Positions 23,500 through 36,272 of a stretch of DNA of 64,000 bases are shown here, one piece after another (position 1 is the stretch's first letter; every line of letters starts with the position of its first letter). Made by a program: the position numbers and the translations under genes. The DNA comes from Hepsetus odoe (taxonomy: Eukaryota > Chordata > Actinopteri > Characiformes > Hepsetidae). The notes beneath the pieces are model-generated. The model was not told where the DNA came from, did no database searches, and saw nothing but the letters and a program-made list of their open reading frames with translations. Location: assembly GCA_017165825.1 (NCBI GenBank), contig CM029379.1, positions 19,394,970 to 19,458,969 on the forward strand. The letters are read 5' to 3'.

Positions 23500-23604
23500 A
23501 GACAAGACACACTGATCGGCATAAAACAGTATTTTGCTCCAACTTGAAGTTCTCTATAGAAATTACAAGTAGGATGGCTCAAAACTTTCGCACAGTTCTG
23601 TACC
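23500..23604 (+). mobile_element. Right end of a Tc1-like element
   Basis: Ends GGCTCAAAACTTTCGCACAG then TTCTGTA, a diverged version of the GGCTCAAGACTTTTGCACGG end at 36,957-36,984. Only this terminal piece is recognisable. Confidence 0.45.
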
Positions 23605-23621
23605 TTGCCACTTTTATTTTT

Positions 23622-23787
23622 TGGGAGTGGTTGTCTAGTGGTTAGGAACTTCCTCCTCATGATCAGAAGGTCGTGGCTTTGAGTCTCGGATCAGTAGGTT
23701 ACCCTGAAATACCCTTGAGCAAAGTACTGTCCCAACCACTGTTCCCTGGGTGCAGTCATTGCAGCCTCCTGCTCCTGCCCCTGGTGT

Positions 23788-23819
<32 letters not shown>

Positions 23820-23865
23820 TCACTGATGGTTTGTTTGGAGGGGCTTAATGCAGAGGACAAATTCA
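23622..23865 (+). mobile_element. Family A SINE carrying a GT microsatellite
   Basis: TGGGAGTGGTTGTCTAGTGG, GGCTTTGAGTCTCGG, TACCCTTGAGCAAAGTACTG. The usual GTGTGTGTG of the body has expanded into a (GT)n run at 23,784-23,819. Confidence 0.78.
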
Positions 23866-24194
23866 CTGCTCACTGTTTAGAGTGTGAGTGCCAGCTGAGG
23901 AATATTAGTTTCCTGAGATTTGATTTGTCTGTGCTTTTATCCATTCCTGCTTCATCACTTCACATGCAGCATATGCTTTGTCTCTGCTTACCAAGGTGCC
24001 GCAACATTAAACAATATCACTCCAAATGCTCACCGTGGTTATAATGGCCTTAGAAACCAATCCTGACTAAGATGCTGCCGAGCAAACACTGCCACTTCCG
24101 ACATTTCTTCTTTCAGGGTGTTCTATACCTGCCATGCATGACGTTTCCCTCAGAGCTGTAAAAAAGAATGAATTAGCTATTTTAGACACATAGG

Positions 24195-24197
<3 letters not shown>

Positions 24198-24232
<35 letters not shown>
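24198..24232. repeat. (CA)n microsatellite
   Basis: About 17 CA units. Confidence 0.95.
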
Positions 24233-24233
<1 letters not shown>

Positions 24234-25139
24234 TCAGACCCATACACACCCCTTCACACTCCTTTTTATGCAGAAGTATCAAAAGTGACAGCCATACTAT
24301 GGGGTAATTACCATCCTATCAAACTCTTTTGTAGTTTGATTGGCTCCGTTTGAGACATGCTGTGCTTTTCATTCGTTCTTTATCCATAAATGCTTAGTGT
24401 GGATATTATTAGGCACCGCTCGCTTAGCAACCATAACATGCGTCTGACATTTCCACAGCGTAGTCACTTCTGTAAAGAGAACAACAAGGCAACAAGGATG
24501 AGTGAAGGGACAAGGGGCGGAAAAAACATGAATGAGTAGCAGACTGCACTGGTGGAGAGTGGTGTGTTAACACTAATACAAAGAGCATGACAGTGTCAGC
24601 GTCACACATGGCAGGTAGAGCTTTGTTCTGAGTGTTGTAAAAGTGAGAACAGAAGATGCACAAAAAAGTAGGAAGGAGTAGTCAGCCAGGGAAATGACAT
24701 TTTCCTAGTTGTGCTACCATACTCCCTTCAAAAGAGGGCAGCAAAGGACAATGCAATGCAGAATGAAACCTGCTGCTGATTTGCAGCCATTAGCTTAATT
24801 AGCATTAATTAGTTGGTGGGTTCAAAGAAACATTCAATCAAGGCCATAGCCATGGTTACGGGGGTGGTTACTAACAAGTTTACTAACAACAACAAATAGT
24901 GATAGATACTGTTATGAACACATCTGTAGGCCAATGAAAATTGGTGGGAGATATAATATCTCATGAGTCATTCTAATTCACTCAGTGTGATGAAGAAATC
25001 AGTACAATTATGAACAATTTGAATATAATCAAGTCAATTACTGAAAAGTGAAGTGAGTAATTAAGTAAGTACGTGTGTACGGGGGAAATATGCGTATGTC
25101 AAGTTTAAATACGTTTTCGAACTAATGTGGTTATGGACG

Positions 25140-25292
25140 AGGTTGTGGAATGAGCAAGGTACCGTCCCCATCACTGCTCTCCAGGTGTTTTAAATAGATG
25201 CCCCCTGCTGCGCGGTGTGTGTGGGTTAAAAGCAGGTTGAATTTCATTGTGGTTCACTGTGTGCTGTGCAGATAGTCACATTCGCTTCACTA
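25140..25292 (+). mobile_element. Family A SINE, 3' half
   Basis: TGAGCAAGGTACCGTCCCC, GATGCCCCCTGCTGCGC (25,198-25,213), a TTCACTGTGTGCTG block and a decayed tail. The tRNA head is absent. Confidence 0.75.
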
Positions 25293-25315
25293 ATTGTACA
25301 TTCTCAAAAGTATTT

Positions 25316-25528
25316 GGACACATTTACAGCATTTAGTAGACACTCTTATCGACTCTTAGTGACTTCAATGTCCTAATTACAGGGACAGTCCCCCTGGAGA
25401 CACTCAGGGTTAAGGGTCTTGCTCAGGGACCCAGTGGTGGTAGTGCCAGAGGTGGGATTCGAACCTGGGACCTCTTGAGCCATAGGACCATAGGCAAGTA
25501 CCCTACCACTAGACCACCGCCACCCTTG
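25316..25528 (-). mobile_element. tRNA-derived SINE, family B
   Basis: Minus-strand head GGGTGGCGGTGGTCTAGTGG and GTAGGGTACTTGCC with B-box AGGTTCGAATCCC; the body has CCCTTAACCCTGAG and a tail resembling GCGTCTGCTAAATG in complement (left end). It is the same family as 46,741-46,952, in opposite orientation. The tail resembles the end of L2-type LINEs, as is known for several fish SINEs. Confidence 0.82.
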
Positions 25529-28445
25529 ACACTATGCTATTACACCTACAGGAACTTTGATAGGAGGTATTGGAGGTATTTGGAGGTATTGAGTCAACAG
25601 GGCATTGCAGACTTTTATGCACCTGGTGATCCTGCTCGGTTCATTTCCATGGTCTGCACCTTGTTGCTCAGTTTCTGTTCCTAAACATCCGCTTTGCACT
25701 TGAGAACAACCCATTCCTGCCTGAAAGGTGCTGGTTTCAAACACCCGTGGCGATGGGTGTGTGGCTTTAAACAGCAGAATTCAGATGAAGAGATGAATCC
25801 TTATATTTGGCAATAAAGTGAATTTGAATGTGCACTAGAGGTTAACTTAACAAAGATGGATGTTTAGATGGATTTTACATAAATATAGGCATTAAAAGTT
25901 CATAACTCAGAACAACTGAACTAAGTAAGAGGCCTCGGAGGAACACACAGAAACTTTAGCCAAAAGAATGGCCTTCCTTCAGCAGTTTATTTCCGCCAGG
26001 CTGTCCTCAAGCCCCGGATGTACAGATGGACGCAGATCTCCACATCCACTTGCGCAGTCAAAACGAGGAAATATTTATCTGTATCCAGAACTCCACATGA
26101 GGTGCAATTGTAATGAATTTTTCTCTCTCCATCACCTCGATGAATATCTCGGTAATGAGCTGAAGTAACGTAATGAATTAGAGTAAAATTAGCGAACGCC
26201 CTCATCAAGCAGTAATTTGCTCCCTCTGTGTTTCGGCGTAATAGGCTAAAATAAAGAGAACGGCAACTTAAATTAAGTCCACGCCAACAGAAGCATTCAA
26301 GTGGTCATCAAGTGCGCTGAGTGGACGGAACACATCGGCCAAACAAAAGGAAAGGTGAGCGGCGTGATCGTAACTGGAACGCAACATGAATATCAATCCT
26401 TTCGCAAGCATAATCGACCTGAGGCCAGAAAGGTGCCAGAAGGCCTGTGCAAGCCAGACTCTTCTTCTGCATGCTTTGCCAAGGGCTGGCGTTCAGCTTA
26501 AGGAGGGTGAAAATAAGCATGATCTCAGTGCCGTAGCTTCATGCATCTTTTCATTGTGGGTCACATGGTCGTCTGGGAATGCATGGAGCGAATACCTTAA
26601 GTGGCGACGCACGGCAGAAAGCCATTAATGCCATGTTGCCAGTGAACGTATGAGCCATGACAATAATACAAAACCTCTGCATTCTTAGCTTGAGCCAGAG
26701 ATGTTGCCATAGTAACAGAGTATGTCTTATCAAGTACGGCTCTTGTGCGTTTTTTTTTTTTTCCTATTTTATTTTATTTATTTATTTATCTATTTTTTTT
26801 CCTACTGGAACTTATTTGGGCTTTCAGAGTAGGTATGACAACAGGCTACTCAGTTGTTGCATTGATTTGCATGTTAATAGATTTAACAGCCGTGGTATGT
26901 TAATTCCGTCCCTCCGCCCACCCCCTCCCAACCCCCCAGCCCCCCTCACCGGCTAGAGGTCTCGTCAAAACTCTGTCATTTCACTTAATTCATGATGTAT
27001 ATATATATCAGAAGCTTTTATGTAAATGGCGAGGGATGCTTGTACATTAAAAATAGAGCTGTTTCAGACAAAGAGAGGGAGATCAGAGGTAAAAAAGGCC
27101 GCCGTTGTTTTGCAGGTGGCTCGGCGTGTGTGCACACAGTGACTGATGGGGCTTTAGTGCTCAGTTCAGAAGATGAAGTGCAAAAAACCACGATCAGCTG
27201 AAAAACTGGCATGAGTAACTCCAGAGAGGTTGAAGTCCCAGTTGGAAGGCTGACTGTAGGCTACACTCGAACAGAAAAGCCTGCACACGTGCAGTAAAGT
27301 CTGCTAGGAAGCTGTTAAATAACAGCAGTGACAGAGAAATATTTGCTCTCTTACATAAAGTAACACTTTGAAAGCCTCGTTTAACCCTTGAAAGTCCGAA
27401 GCACATTTGGTTCACGCTGACATATTACTGTCATCACATTGAGCAAAAAAAATGAAACAGAAATAACAGGTATAGGCTGTAACATTCATAATCGAATAAT
27501 AAACTATAGGCTGTACAGCATTCAAGGGGATACTGTCACTGTCTGTAAGAAAAAACAAACATTTTGTCATGTTTAAGGGATCAAGAGAAATAATCCAAAA
27601 TTAAAAATCTCTATTATGAGTTAGGAAATATGCCATTTTAGAGATTTTTTGGAGAAAATACACATACCTGATAGCATTTTTTTGGAAGTAAAAGTTAAAT
27701 AAATGCATCACTTGTGCTGTAGGACATAAAACGTATTTACACACACACACATATATGTATATATATGTGCCTAAAATTCTTTTTTTAAACCCTCTGCTCT
27801 GATTGGCTGCACTGTCTTGTCTCTTGTTAAACAAGAACCCCAGGCTAGAGCACTCTCTATAACTTCAACGTGGGCGTACAGAAACCGCTGTAGGCTGGTA
27901 GAGGAGGATATACTGTATGAATGTACAGAATGGGCTATCGCTTGGTCTCCTCATATGGCTGGGGACATATGGATGTTTTGGAACAACAACAAGGTTAAGC
28001 AATAAATCTAGCGCTTTCATTTCATGGAAGCAAGCAAAATTCATGGTTTTGCCCTTTGACAGCAGACGAGAAGAGAAAATCTGGATTTTTTTTTTTGCAC
28101 TGTTGTGCACCTTATGACTTAACGTTCTTATAGCCCACCAGGAGCAAAGTGCCAGGGCCCACCTTGTTTCCTACTCACCTTTCATACAGGTCATTTCTCT
28201 ATACACAGCATCCCTGGATGCTCAATGGATGCTCATCTAGTTGCACATATAGTAACATGAAGTGTTTGCTCTCCTCCTTTGCTGAGTATAATGAGTGTGT
28301 TTTTGTTGTTAGGAGAGAGAAGAGAGTAATGAGAGAAGGTGCTGACCATTATTAGAGCCACTCCAGGGTTGTGCTCTTAATGGACAGTGTTCCAAGCAAT
28401 TACCTGGACAGAGCAAGGCTACAAGGGAGCTTCCAATCCACTCTA

Positions 28446-28871
28446 CCTTTATTAGAAACAACCAGCCTGATACATTGGGTCGTTGTCCACTTTATGAGTT
28501 TGAACAACCCTATAGGTCCACTAAGTAGTTGCATAGTTACAGCTATATCTCTATACCCACCACCCAACACCCCACCACATTCATTTCTTGGTTGGTTTCT
28601 GACCTACCAGTACTTCTACTGACAAGATAACATTCAACTGGTGGCACAGTAGTGATGCTGGCATGGTAGCGGCATGGTGTGGTGTGTGTGGTGGTTTACC
28701 AGTATATCAGGCACAGATTTGACTCACCATTGTCACTGCTAAGCAATAAGAAGCAGCTCAGTGTTCAGAAACTGACCAATGATGAAGGTGGATAATATGC
28801 ATTTTGCACCTATTGGTGGCTTACAGTCCGTACCAGTTCACCAGCACTGTGGATGCGGTTTCTAATAAAGG
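28446..28871. mobile_element. Non-autonomous DNA element with 14-bp terminal inverted repeats
   Basis: CCTTTATTAGAAAC (28,446-28,459) and its exact reverse complement GTTTCTAATAAAGG (28,858-28,871) bound about 426 bp with no frame. The CCTTTATTAGAAAC end looks like one seen on dispersed fish elements; the superfamily is not assigned. Confidence 0.5.
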
Positions 28872-31800
28872 GGGAAATAGTGCTCTGTGGTGGAGGAATG
28901 CCTTTAGAGGCTATTAAACCTATTTTACTGTTACACCATTTATGAAATGGACGGGCTATTAATATAGTGTAAATGCCATGGTGTAGTACAGGTCAAGGGA
29001 ACTTAAATAGCAAATGGAACTGCCCTTAGTCAGATGCGCAAATGTAATGTCAAAGGAAGTGTTACGGGAGTGCACATAAGAAAAATCCTCTTCAAACTAC
29101 ATCTTCCAGCGCTAGTAGAGCAGACATTTCTCTCAGTACACCGTACATTTCTCATAATGAAATGCATGACATGAAAATTACTTTTTTTTACATAATGTAA
29201 AGGCTCCAGAGCAATTATAGATCATAGCAAGAACTGTAAATCCAATTTTAGTGTGTTAAGAACCTTTTAATGGATGGTTCTCTTATAACATTGTCTAAAT
29301 GAGTTGCACCAGTGTGAAGAACTTTTTGTTCTTGAATTTTCAAAAATAGATTTTCCTAGAACTCTACATCCAAGTCTGGAGCCGTGTGGGAAGCATGGAG
29401 TGAAAATAAAAAAGCAAGGGCTATAGCAAAAAATGGAAGGAGTTAATGAAGGGAAGGTGACAGCACATTTCTCTATTTGTCAAGTCTTGGACACTGATGT
29501 TTGGTGATTAAAAGCTGCTTGTGAAGTGATCCATCTCCCTGGAGCAGAACTGGGTGCTGTGCTGCAGTGGGTTAATGCTTAATCTGGGCATCCTGAGTCC
29601 AGCCTGGCAGGCACAAAGAAAAACAGTAGATTTCAGATGAGCTGGGGAGGAATGAGGCTCCCTCTTACTTTCTATGCTCCCTCCTTCCACTGGCTGGGAA
29701 TGGGACACTGGTTAATGGTTAAAGGTGGCAGTGACGGATCAATCAAAGCCACTGTCTGAGCTCCATTAGAGAAGGACTGATGGGGACACGAGCGAAACCT
29801 AGCTCCTATTGACTCCTAATAGATGTAGACAGCTAGCCAGCCCCAAGAGGAAGTGGAGACGGCGGATCTAACAAGCAGAGAACGTAAAGAGATCAAAAAG
29901 TGCTGACACCATTTGAGACATATCCTTTTCATGCTTGCTCAGAGAGACCTGATTAAATTTTGAGCCCAAGGTGCTGGAACCCTAGTGGGTTTTTTTTTTT
30001 TTTCTGACTTTGTCAGGATGCAGTAGCAATTTATTTCCCAGATATGTACTGCCAACCAAACAAGAAAAGGAACGGGAGAGATGCACATGCTGTACATCAT
30101 ACAATGGGGTTCGGCAACTGATTGAAAGGATCTAGATCTGTGTAAATTCCTGTAGTCTGAGAAAGAATGTCACGTTAATGAATTATCAGCCCAATCTGGA
30201 TGCTTTTCACACATAAAGGTGAGAAAAAGCAGAACATACATTTACACTGAAAGCCAGTCTATTCAATCTTACCTCAGCTGCCTACATTTTGGGAAAAAGA
30301 TGGAAAGAGAGTATTTCCCCTCACATAAAGACACATTTATGACCAGTTGCATCTCTCCAGTCAGTCTCCAATCACAAGTTTTAAAACGGCTGACATTTTA
30401 ACATCTGTAAACACTCCCTCGAAGGTGTTGAAATTCTATAGAGCTGTAATTTTTACAGCGTAGAAGGAAACACAAAATGCCGTACCTCTTCCCGGTTGAG
30501 GATGTTATTTGAGGAATGTGTAAAAAATCATCCAGCCATCATGGATGGGCTGTCAATCAAATTGACAGAATTGACAGAATCAGGAAAGATCATGTGAAAT
30601 GAACTTCACGAAAGTATGGTAGGGTGGGTTTCAAGGCATCCGGTTCTGCAAAGTGCCAATAAATTCTCCTTCCATGCTTTTTATGGTGTGCGTGAGGGAG
30701 CCTGCTGTCCCAGTAACAGTCAATGCTTTCGTAGGACGGAGAGTTGTATTTAGCTCCATTTAGCACACTTGATCCAAGTAATGAAAGAATATTGGAGCAT
30801 TACAGCCTATATATTCTGAACTGAACACTCCAGAGGGACAGATCTCGGTGACCAGCATTGGGTCCCTTTGGCATGGGAGGATAAAATTCAATTCATTTCC
30901 TTAATTTAAAAAAAATGAATTGCTCAAAGAACCTTGTCGGGGAAAGAGATCTCTAAATGTGAAGAACCTTTTAACGCATATTAAAAAGGTTATTCGCCAG
31001 GTTAAGGGTTTTTCTTCGTTCTTACGGAACGTTCTTTACTAAAGTGCTTCTCAAAAGACGTACCCAGTGAGAGGTTCTTCAGGGAGATCCAAAGCTTTTC
31101 TCTGGAACCTCTCTGGCAAGTGTATTATTACGAGAGAAGACTTGCGAACCACATACAGGGAATTTCTTGTATTGCAGACTGTGCTCTTTCAGAGTGGTGT
31201 TTAATTTCATTGCCGTTCCAGAAGGGGTGGGGAAAGGTGCCCTTTTCTGACCTACTTTCCTAACTAAAGTAGAGCTCTTGCACACAGGATTTGGCTTGCC
31301 TTCATCATCAGAGTTCAGAGCTGTAGTATTCGACGCAACTCGTCACATTTTGCCTCAGTGAGCCCCGGGACAGTGTGAAGGGCTGGATTTCTGTTTTGAA
31401 TTCCATCAGAAGGAATTCATAATAGAAACGATTATGTCCAAAAACATGCTGCTGCTATTTTTGACCATATAATGGGCCGTCTGGGTCTCCGGTGAACACT
31501 TTCTTCTCGGTATTGAATGCTGATAATTGCTGTAGAAAGGAGCCTTCATGTGTCTTCCTCAAGGGATGCAAACCCTTCTCCGTATCTGTCCCCAGGAGGT
31601 AGAGAGAGCCAGGCACTCTTAACTGCACAAAGGGGCAAAACCGCACACACTCCTGTTTCCATCGGCAATTTCCTCTATTCAATTTGCACGTGCGCTGATC
31701 TTCCAGCCACCTCTGCTGTCTGAGTAATTACCACAGCTTAGCTGAGCGCAAGCGATCGCGCCAGTTGTCGCGAAATGATAATTAGCTCCAGCAATAATTA

Positions 31801-32938
31801 GAGTGGACAGTATTTGAATAGACACAAAAGTGTATGAAGTAGGAGCCCGGAACCTGGAGAAGCTGGTTATAATTGTATGCCATGGGGCTCCAGCAGGGAC
31901 AGGTTGAATCTGCGATGTGGCTCTGACCTGTACATGGGTCAGATGAACTCTGTAAGAAGTCAATGTGTTGTCTCAGCAGGGTTCCCATAGGATAAGACAG
32001 TAAAGACCCTATTTGCCTTGCCCCCCAATAGACATAGTGACAATCCATCTTCTGTCAATGCCCCCACTGGGTGGGACCCTGCCTCATTGTGTCCAAGAAG
32101 GGGGGTGGTGACCAGAAGAAACATACACAAGGGGTATTTTGCCAGTGTTTGTAAGAAGAGCCGGTAGTTATCACACAGGCCAGCTTGCAGATTGCACTCT
32201 TAATGAATCTGATTAAAGAGACAATTGAGGTTTTCTGTCAGCATCACACTCTAAGTTGACTCCAATAATTTACACTCTCAGTAAGTGTTGTAATGCACAT
32301 GGTACATGGAATCTATTAGTAAAAAGAACAAAGTAGGAAATGTCATCCTTAAATGCCATCTTTGGCATGCATTCTTAAGACATGCTTACTAAATCAGCAA
32401 GAGCTGCAATGAAACCTTGCTTAATGATTAATACATTGTACAAAGATTGGTGTTTTGGTGAAAAAAATTCTGAATTGATGATTAAAAAAATGACAAAAAT
32501 TGTATGGCCTGTGAATGGAACTACAAGTTTTAAGCCAGCCTGTATACATGTATGCATACATCATTTTAACATCATTTTTTACATCTGGCTGTCTCATGGC
32601 AGTGATGTAACTGGATCTTATTTGCCCTTAATATAAGATAGATTACAGTGTGATATTCTTGCCTGGTCAAAGTTATAAACCTCAAGTTTAAACGTTATAG
32701 GTGATCAAATACATGGTCGTTTCATGCTTTTAGGCTCTCATAACTATCAACATGACTTCCATTATCTGAGCAGCCAATCACTGGGTGGCAGGGGGGGTGC
32801 TGGAGCCTTCCCCAGTGCTTATAGGGTGAATAGTTGAAAAAACCCCTGGACAGGTCACCTAGCAACATGATAATTTAAGCAGAGGAGGTGGTGTTTAGCT
32901 TAATGTAATGGTCTTAGTCATACATGAAAATTACATAA

Positions 32939-33198
32939 CGGGGCAGTGGCCTAGTGTTAAGGGATTAGTCCACAGAATTGGAAGGTCATAGGATCGAATC
33001 CCAGACCAGTAGATTGACCTAAGGTACCCTTGAGCTAGGTACAGTCCCTATCACTGCTCCCCGGGGGCTTTCAGTAGCTGCCTCCTGCTGCGTGTTTGTG
33101 TGTGTGGGTTAAATGCAGAGGCTGCATTTCATTGTAGTTCACTGTGTGTTGTGCTGTGTTTCACAATGACAAGTTATCACTTTCACCTCACTTTCACT
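32939..33198 (+). mobile_element. tRNA-derived SINE, family A (full length)
   Basis: GGGGCAGTGGCCTAGTGTTA, GGATCGAATCCC, CCCTTGAGCTAGGTAC, TAGCTGCCTCCTGCTGCG and tail CACAATGACAAGTTATCAC followed by TTTCACCTCACTTTCAC. Confidence 0.87.
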
Positions 33199-34454
33199 TC
33201 ATAACCTGTGGTACATATCATAAGCATTAATAAAAGGGGTTCAGTAAGATTGTCATGGTTGCCAAGTAACCCTTGGTAGATGCTCAAACTGACCTTTAAG
33301 TTGAATGTACGATTGCATGTCTAACGCTAATCCTACATGTTCTCTTAACCTCATTGCGTAGTGGAATATCTATGTATAGGGCATATTCATAAAGTATAGT
33401 AAGAAATGAACATCTAGTGTATTGGTCATTTGCAAAATTGCAAAAAAAGAGGAAAAATAGCATAAGACACCCAAAAATGATCCAATATCTACCCATGACT
33501 GCTTCACGACAGGGTAAATAACAGCTCATTGACACTAAATCTATCCTTGACATTAATGTGATAATAGCTTAGAAGCAGGGTCCAAAAAATGCATTTGTGG
33601 GCCTGCTATCCATAACCCTGCCTGTGCGCCTGCCCTCCTTCACCGGTGATAGTTAGGTAGTGATAGTTAGGCCACTTCTGCCTGGGACATCTCAAGCACT
33701 AAAAATATGTATCTTGCTAACACAGGCACGAGTGTTTTAGTGTCAGTGCTGATTTCCAAATAAGCTGGATCCCTTAAGATATACTTAGCCTTCGACCTGG
33801 CATCTTTCCAGTCAGGTTTCACAGCCTCGGACATCATTAATGTTTTAAAATAAACGCAACAAGCTGGGCACACGTCAACATTTTCCCACTCTAAATCTAC
33901 GTGATCCAACATTGTAGGCATTTCTGGGATACTCATCCTATTATCTAAACACAAGCTAGATTGAAAATGGTTAAAAAAAAACAAAAAAGGTTCCCAAAAA
34001 TGTACAGCTCAGTCTCGCATAAACATGAACGAGGTTCATAAAGTTACATCCTTAGCTGTGTGATTCACACAGGGAAATGTGAAGCGAACGCATAGATTAC
34101 TCCCGCTGAGCAGTTATGAGTAAAAGCGTGTTCAACCCACTCATTTTTCTAATGCCCTTTCAGTGCAAATGTACATCCACGTAACAAACGGGCTAGAAAT
34201 CTATTGCCGAAACAGGCTGCATTCATGTAAAATCCATGGGAGATGTTTGATGGAATAGAGCCATATGCCTTTGCAGACCTGTTACACATGGGAAATCCGG
34301 CATGCTCCAAAGTGGCACACTTCATTTGAGGTAACTGTTGCCTCACTATGCCTAAGTGCTTGTTTCTCTACAGTCTGACACCGGATGTGAACCACGGGCG
34401 GCAGGAGAGCAGTGTGACAGTCTCTGACCACAGCATGTCTCTTTCTCTACCATG

Positions 34455-34492
34455 CACACACACACTCACAAGCAAACACACACACACACACA
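34455..34492. repeat. (CA)n, interrupted
   Basis: Two short CA blocks separated by TCACAAGCAAA. Confidence 0.85.
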
Positions 34493-34596
34493 TTTTATTT
34501 CTTTCTCATAATCACATTCTCTCCCTCTTTCCTTGTCTCTCTCTTAATTCCTGTGTCTATAATTCTCTCTCTATGTCTCCCAGCTTGTGTGAATGT

Positions 34597-34626
34597 GTGT
34601 GTGTCCGTGTGTGTGTGTGTGTGTGT
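34597..34626. repeat. (GT)n
   Basis: GT run with one CC interruption; inverted relative to the CA blocks 105 bp to the left. Confidence 0.85.
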
Positions 34627-34781
34627 CTGTGTCGTTCTCTGTGACACACACTGACACATGGGTGGCCCGATGTGACACAGCCATCCCTGGCCAAGCCTCA
34701 TTACCACAGCACAATTGTCAGCCACACCACAATCACTGTCCCACTGAGCACAAGCTAACGGTCTATCTTCCAAGCTGCTTG

Positions 34782-34800
34782 CCCCCCCCCCCCCCCCCCC
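34782..34800. repeat. Poly(C) run of 19
   Basis: Nineteen consecutive C residues. The exact length should be treated with caution as homopolymers are error-prone. Confidence 0.9.
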
Positions 34801-35495
34801 TTCAAAAATCCCCAGAACAACGTATTAATACAGGCTGGTTTGTATGTGGATGTGTGGCCTTTAGTTAACTTTATGCTTCTTTTGATCAATGAAGGGGTTC
34901 CTTGCCAGATCAGCCAGATACGGGTTCCTAAAGAACTGTCCCATTGAGACTGTTTTTGTTTACAGGAGCTTACAGATATTCTAAATTAGGATCAGGAAGA
35001 TCTGTTTTGTAAAGTTTTAAATTGTTGTACAGAAACAAACATGAGCTAGAAATCAAGAGCTTTAAAGTGACCAATATCTTCACTTCTGACCATGATTTAA
35101 TGTTGGTCTCCAGGGACAGGCTGAAGTTTGGGGACATTGGTGGAGGAGCTTTGCTTTAGTCATTCTTTCATAAAAGGGTGCTAGAAAGATCACTTCTTGT
35201 GACACTAGAGATGAATCCCTAAAAAAAAAGATGGTTTTGAGCAGATGGTTTTTAAAAGAGTCATGTTTGTAACTGAGATGCATTGAGAACCTTTTTTTTT
35301 TTAATCTGCAAATGAAATGTAAAGGTTCTGGGAGGAACGCTTTCCAAGATCCATAGCAATAATAAAATAAAAGTCATTTGAAAGGTTCTTCCCACTCACC
35401 CTGCGACACTATAATGGTCCTTTGTGACACTAAAATGGTTCTTCCATGGCCTTGATTGCTCAAAGAAACCTTTTGGCATATTTTTTAAAAAACAT

Positions 35496-35526
<31 letters not shown>

Positions 35527-35942
35527 GAAGAGTGTAGATGTGCTGCCTGTCTAAAGATAAGCAATATCTAGTTCTTCTAGTTTCTTAAACAACCTTAAAT
35601 GGGTTTCTCCATTATTATAAGCTAAACCTGATCTACACTGTAGGAGCTGCAGAGCATTGAAAAGGGGAATTTTGGTGGTAGATCCATATATTGATTCTTT
35701 AAATATCCATAAACAACATGTTTTCCAAGATAAAAAGTAGCAATTTAATGAGAATTTCTTTAAGTTGATATAAACAGTACTTGGCAAAAGTCATGAGCCC
35801 CTCATGTGCCTCATATTTTGCCCCCAAAGAGTCAGACTTTCTTGTATTTTTAGTGTATTGTTGATGAATAGTTCTCCAGGCTTTCTGAAGGACAAAGGTA
35901 TTGTCTCTCATTTATTTCTACCTGACCAATACATATATCTCT

Positions 35943-36230
35943 TTTTTTTCTTCTTTTTCTTTCGGTTGCTCCTGTTTAGGGGTCGCCACAGTGGCTCATC
36001 CGTTTCCATTTCTTCCGGTCCTCTGCGTCTTCCTCCTCCAAACCGACCACCTGCATGTCCTCTCTCACCACGTCCATAAACCTCCTCTTTGGTCTTCTTC
36101 TTCTCCTCTTTCCTGGCAGCTCCATCTTCAACATCCTCCTCCCAATATAATCCTCGTCTCTCCTCTGGGCATGTCCAAACCAACGCAACCTTGCATCCCT
36201 AACTTTGAAGAACTTTGTTCTTCTTAACTT

Positions 36231-36232
<2 letters not shown>
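35943..36232 (-). mobile_element. LINE 3' fragment (ORF2 C terminus)
   Basis: The minus strand encodes MRWFGHAQRRDEDYIGRRML, then ELPGKRRRRRPKRRFMDVV and REDMQVVGL ... GDP, the characteristic end of a non-LTR retrotransposon reverse-transcriptase polyprotein. It is homologous to 14,077-14,543 and truncated at its 5' end. Confidence 0.8.

Positions 36233-36235
<3 letters not shown>

Positions 36236-36269
<34 letters not shown>
36236..36269. repeat. (AT)n microsatellite
   Basis: About 17 AT units at the junction between the LINE fragment and the foldback element. A similar AT run sits at the equivalent junction at 13,818-13,848. Confidence 0.95.

Positions 36270-36272
<3 letters not shown>

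Noticed and set aside
34348..34868. Overlapping frames around 34.4-34.9 kb
   Set aside because: They run through CA/GT repeats and a 19-C homopolymer and have no family resemblance.
35908..36188. Arginine-rich 70-91 residue protein on the minus strand
   Set aside because: It is the C-terminal end of a LINE reverse-transcriptase polyprotein, truncated 5', and shared with 14.1-14.5 kb.
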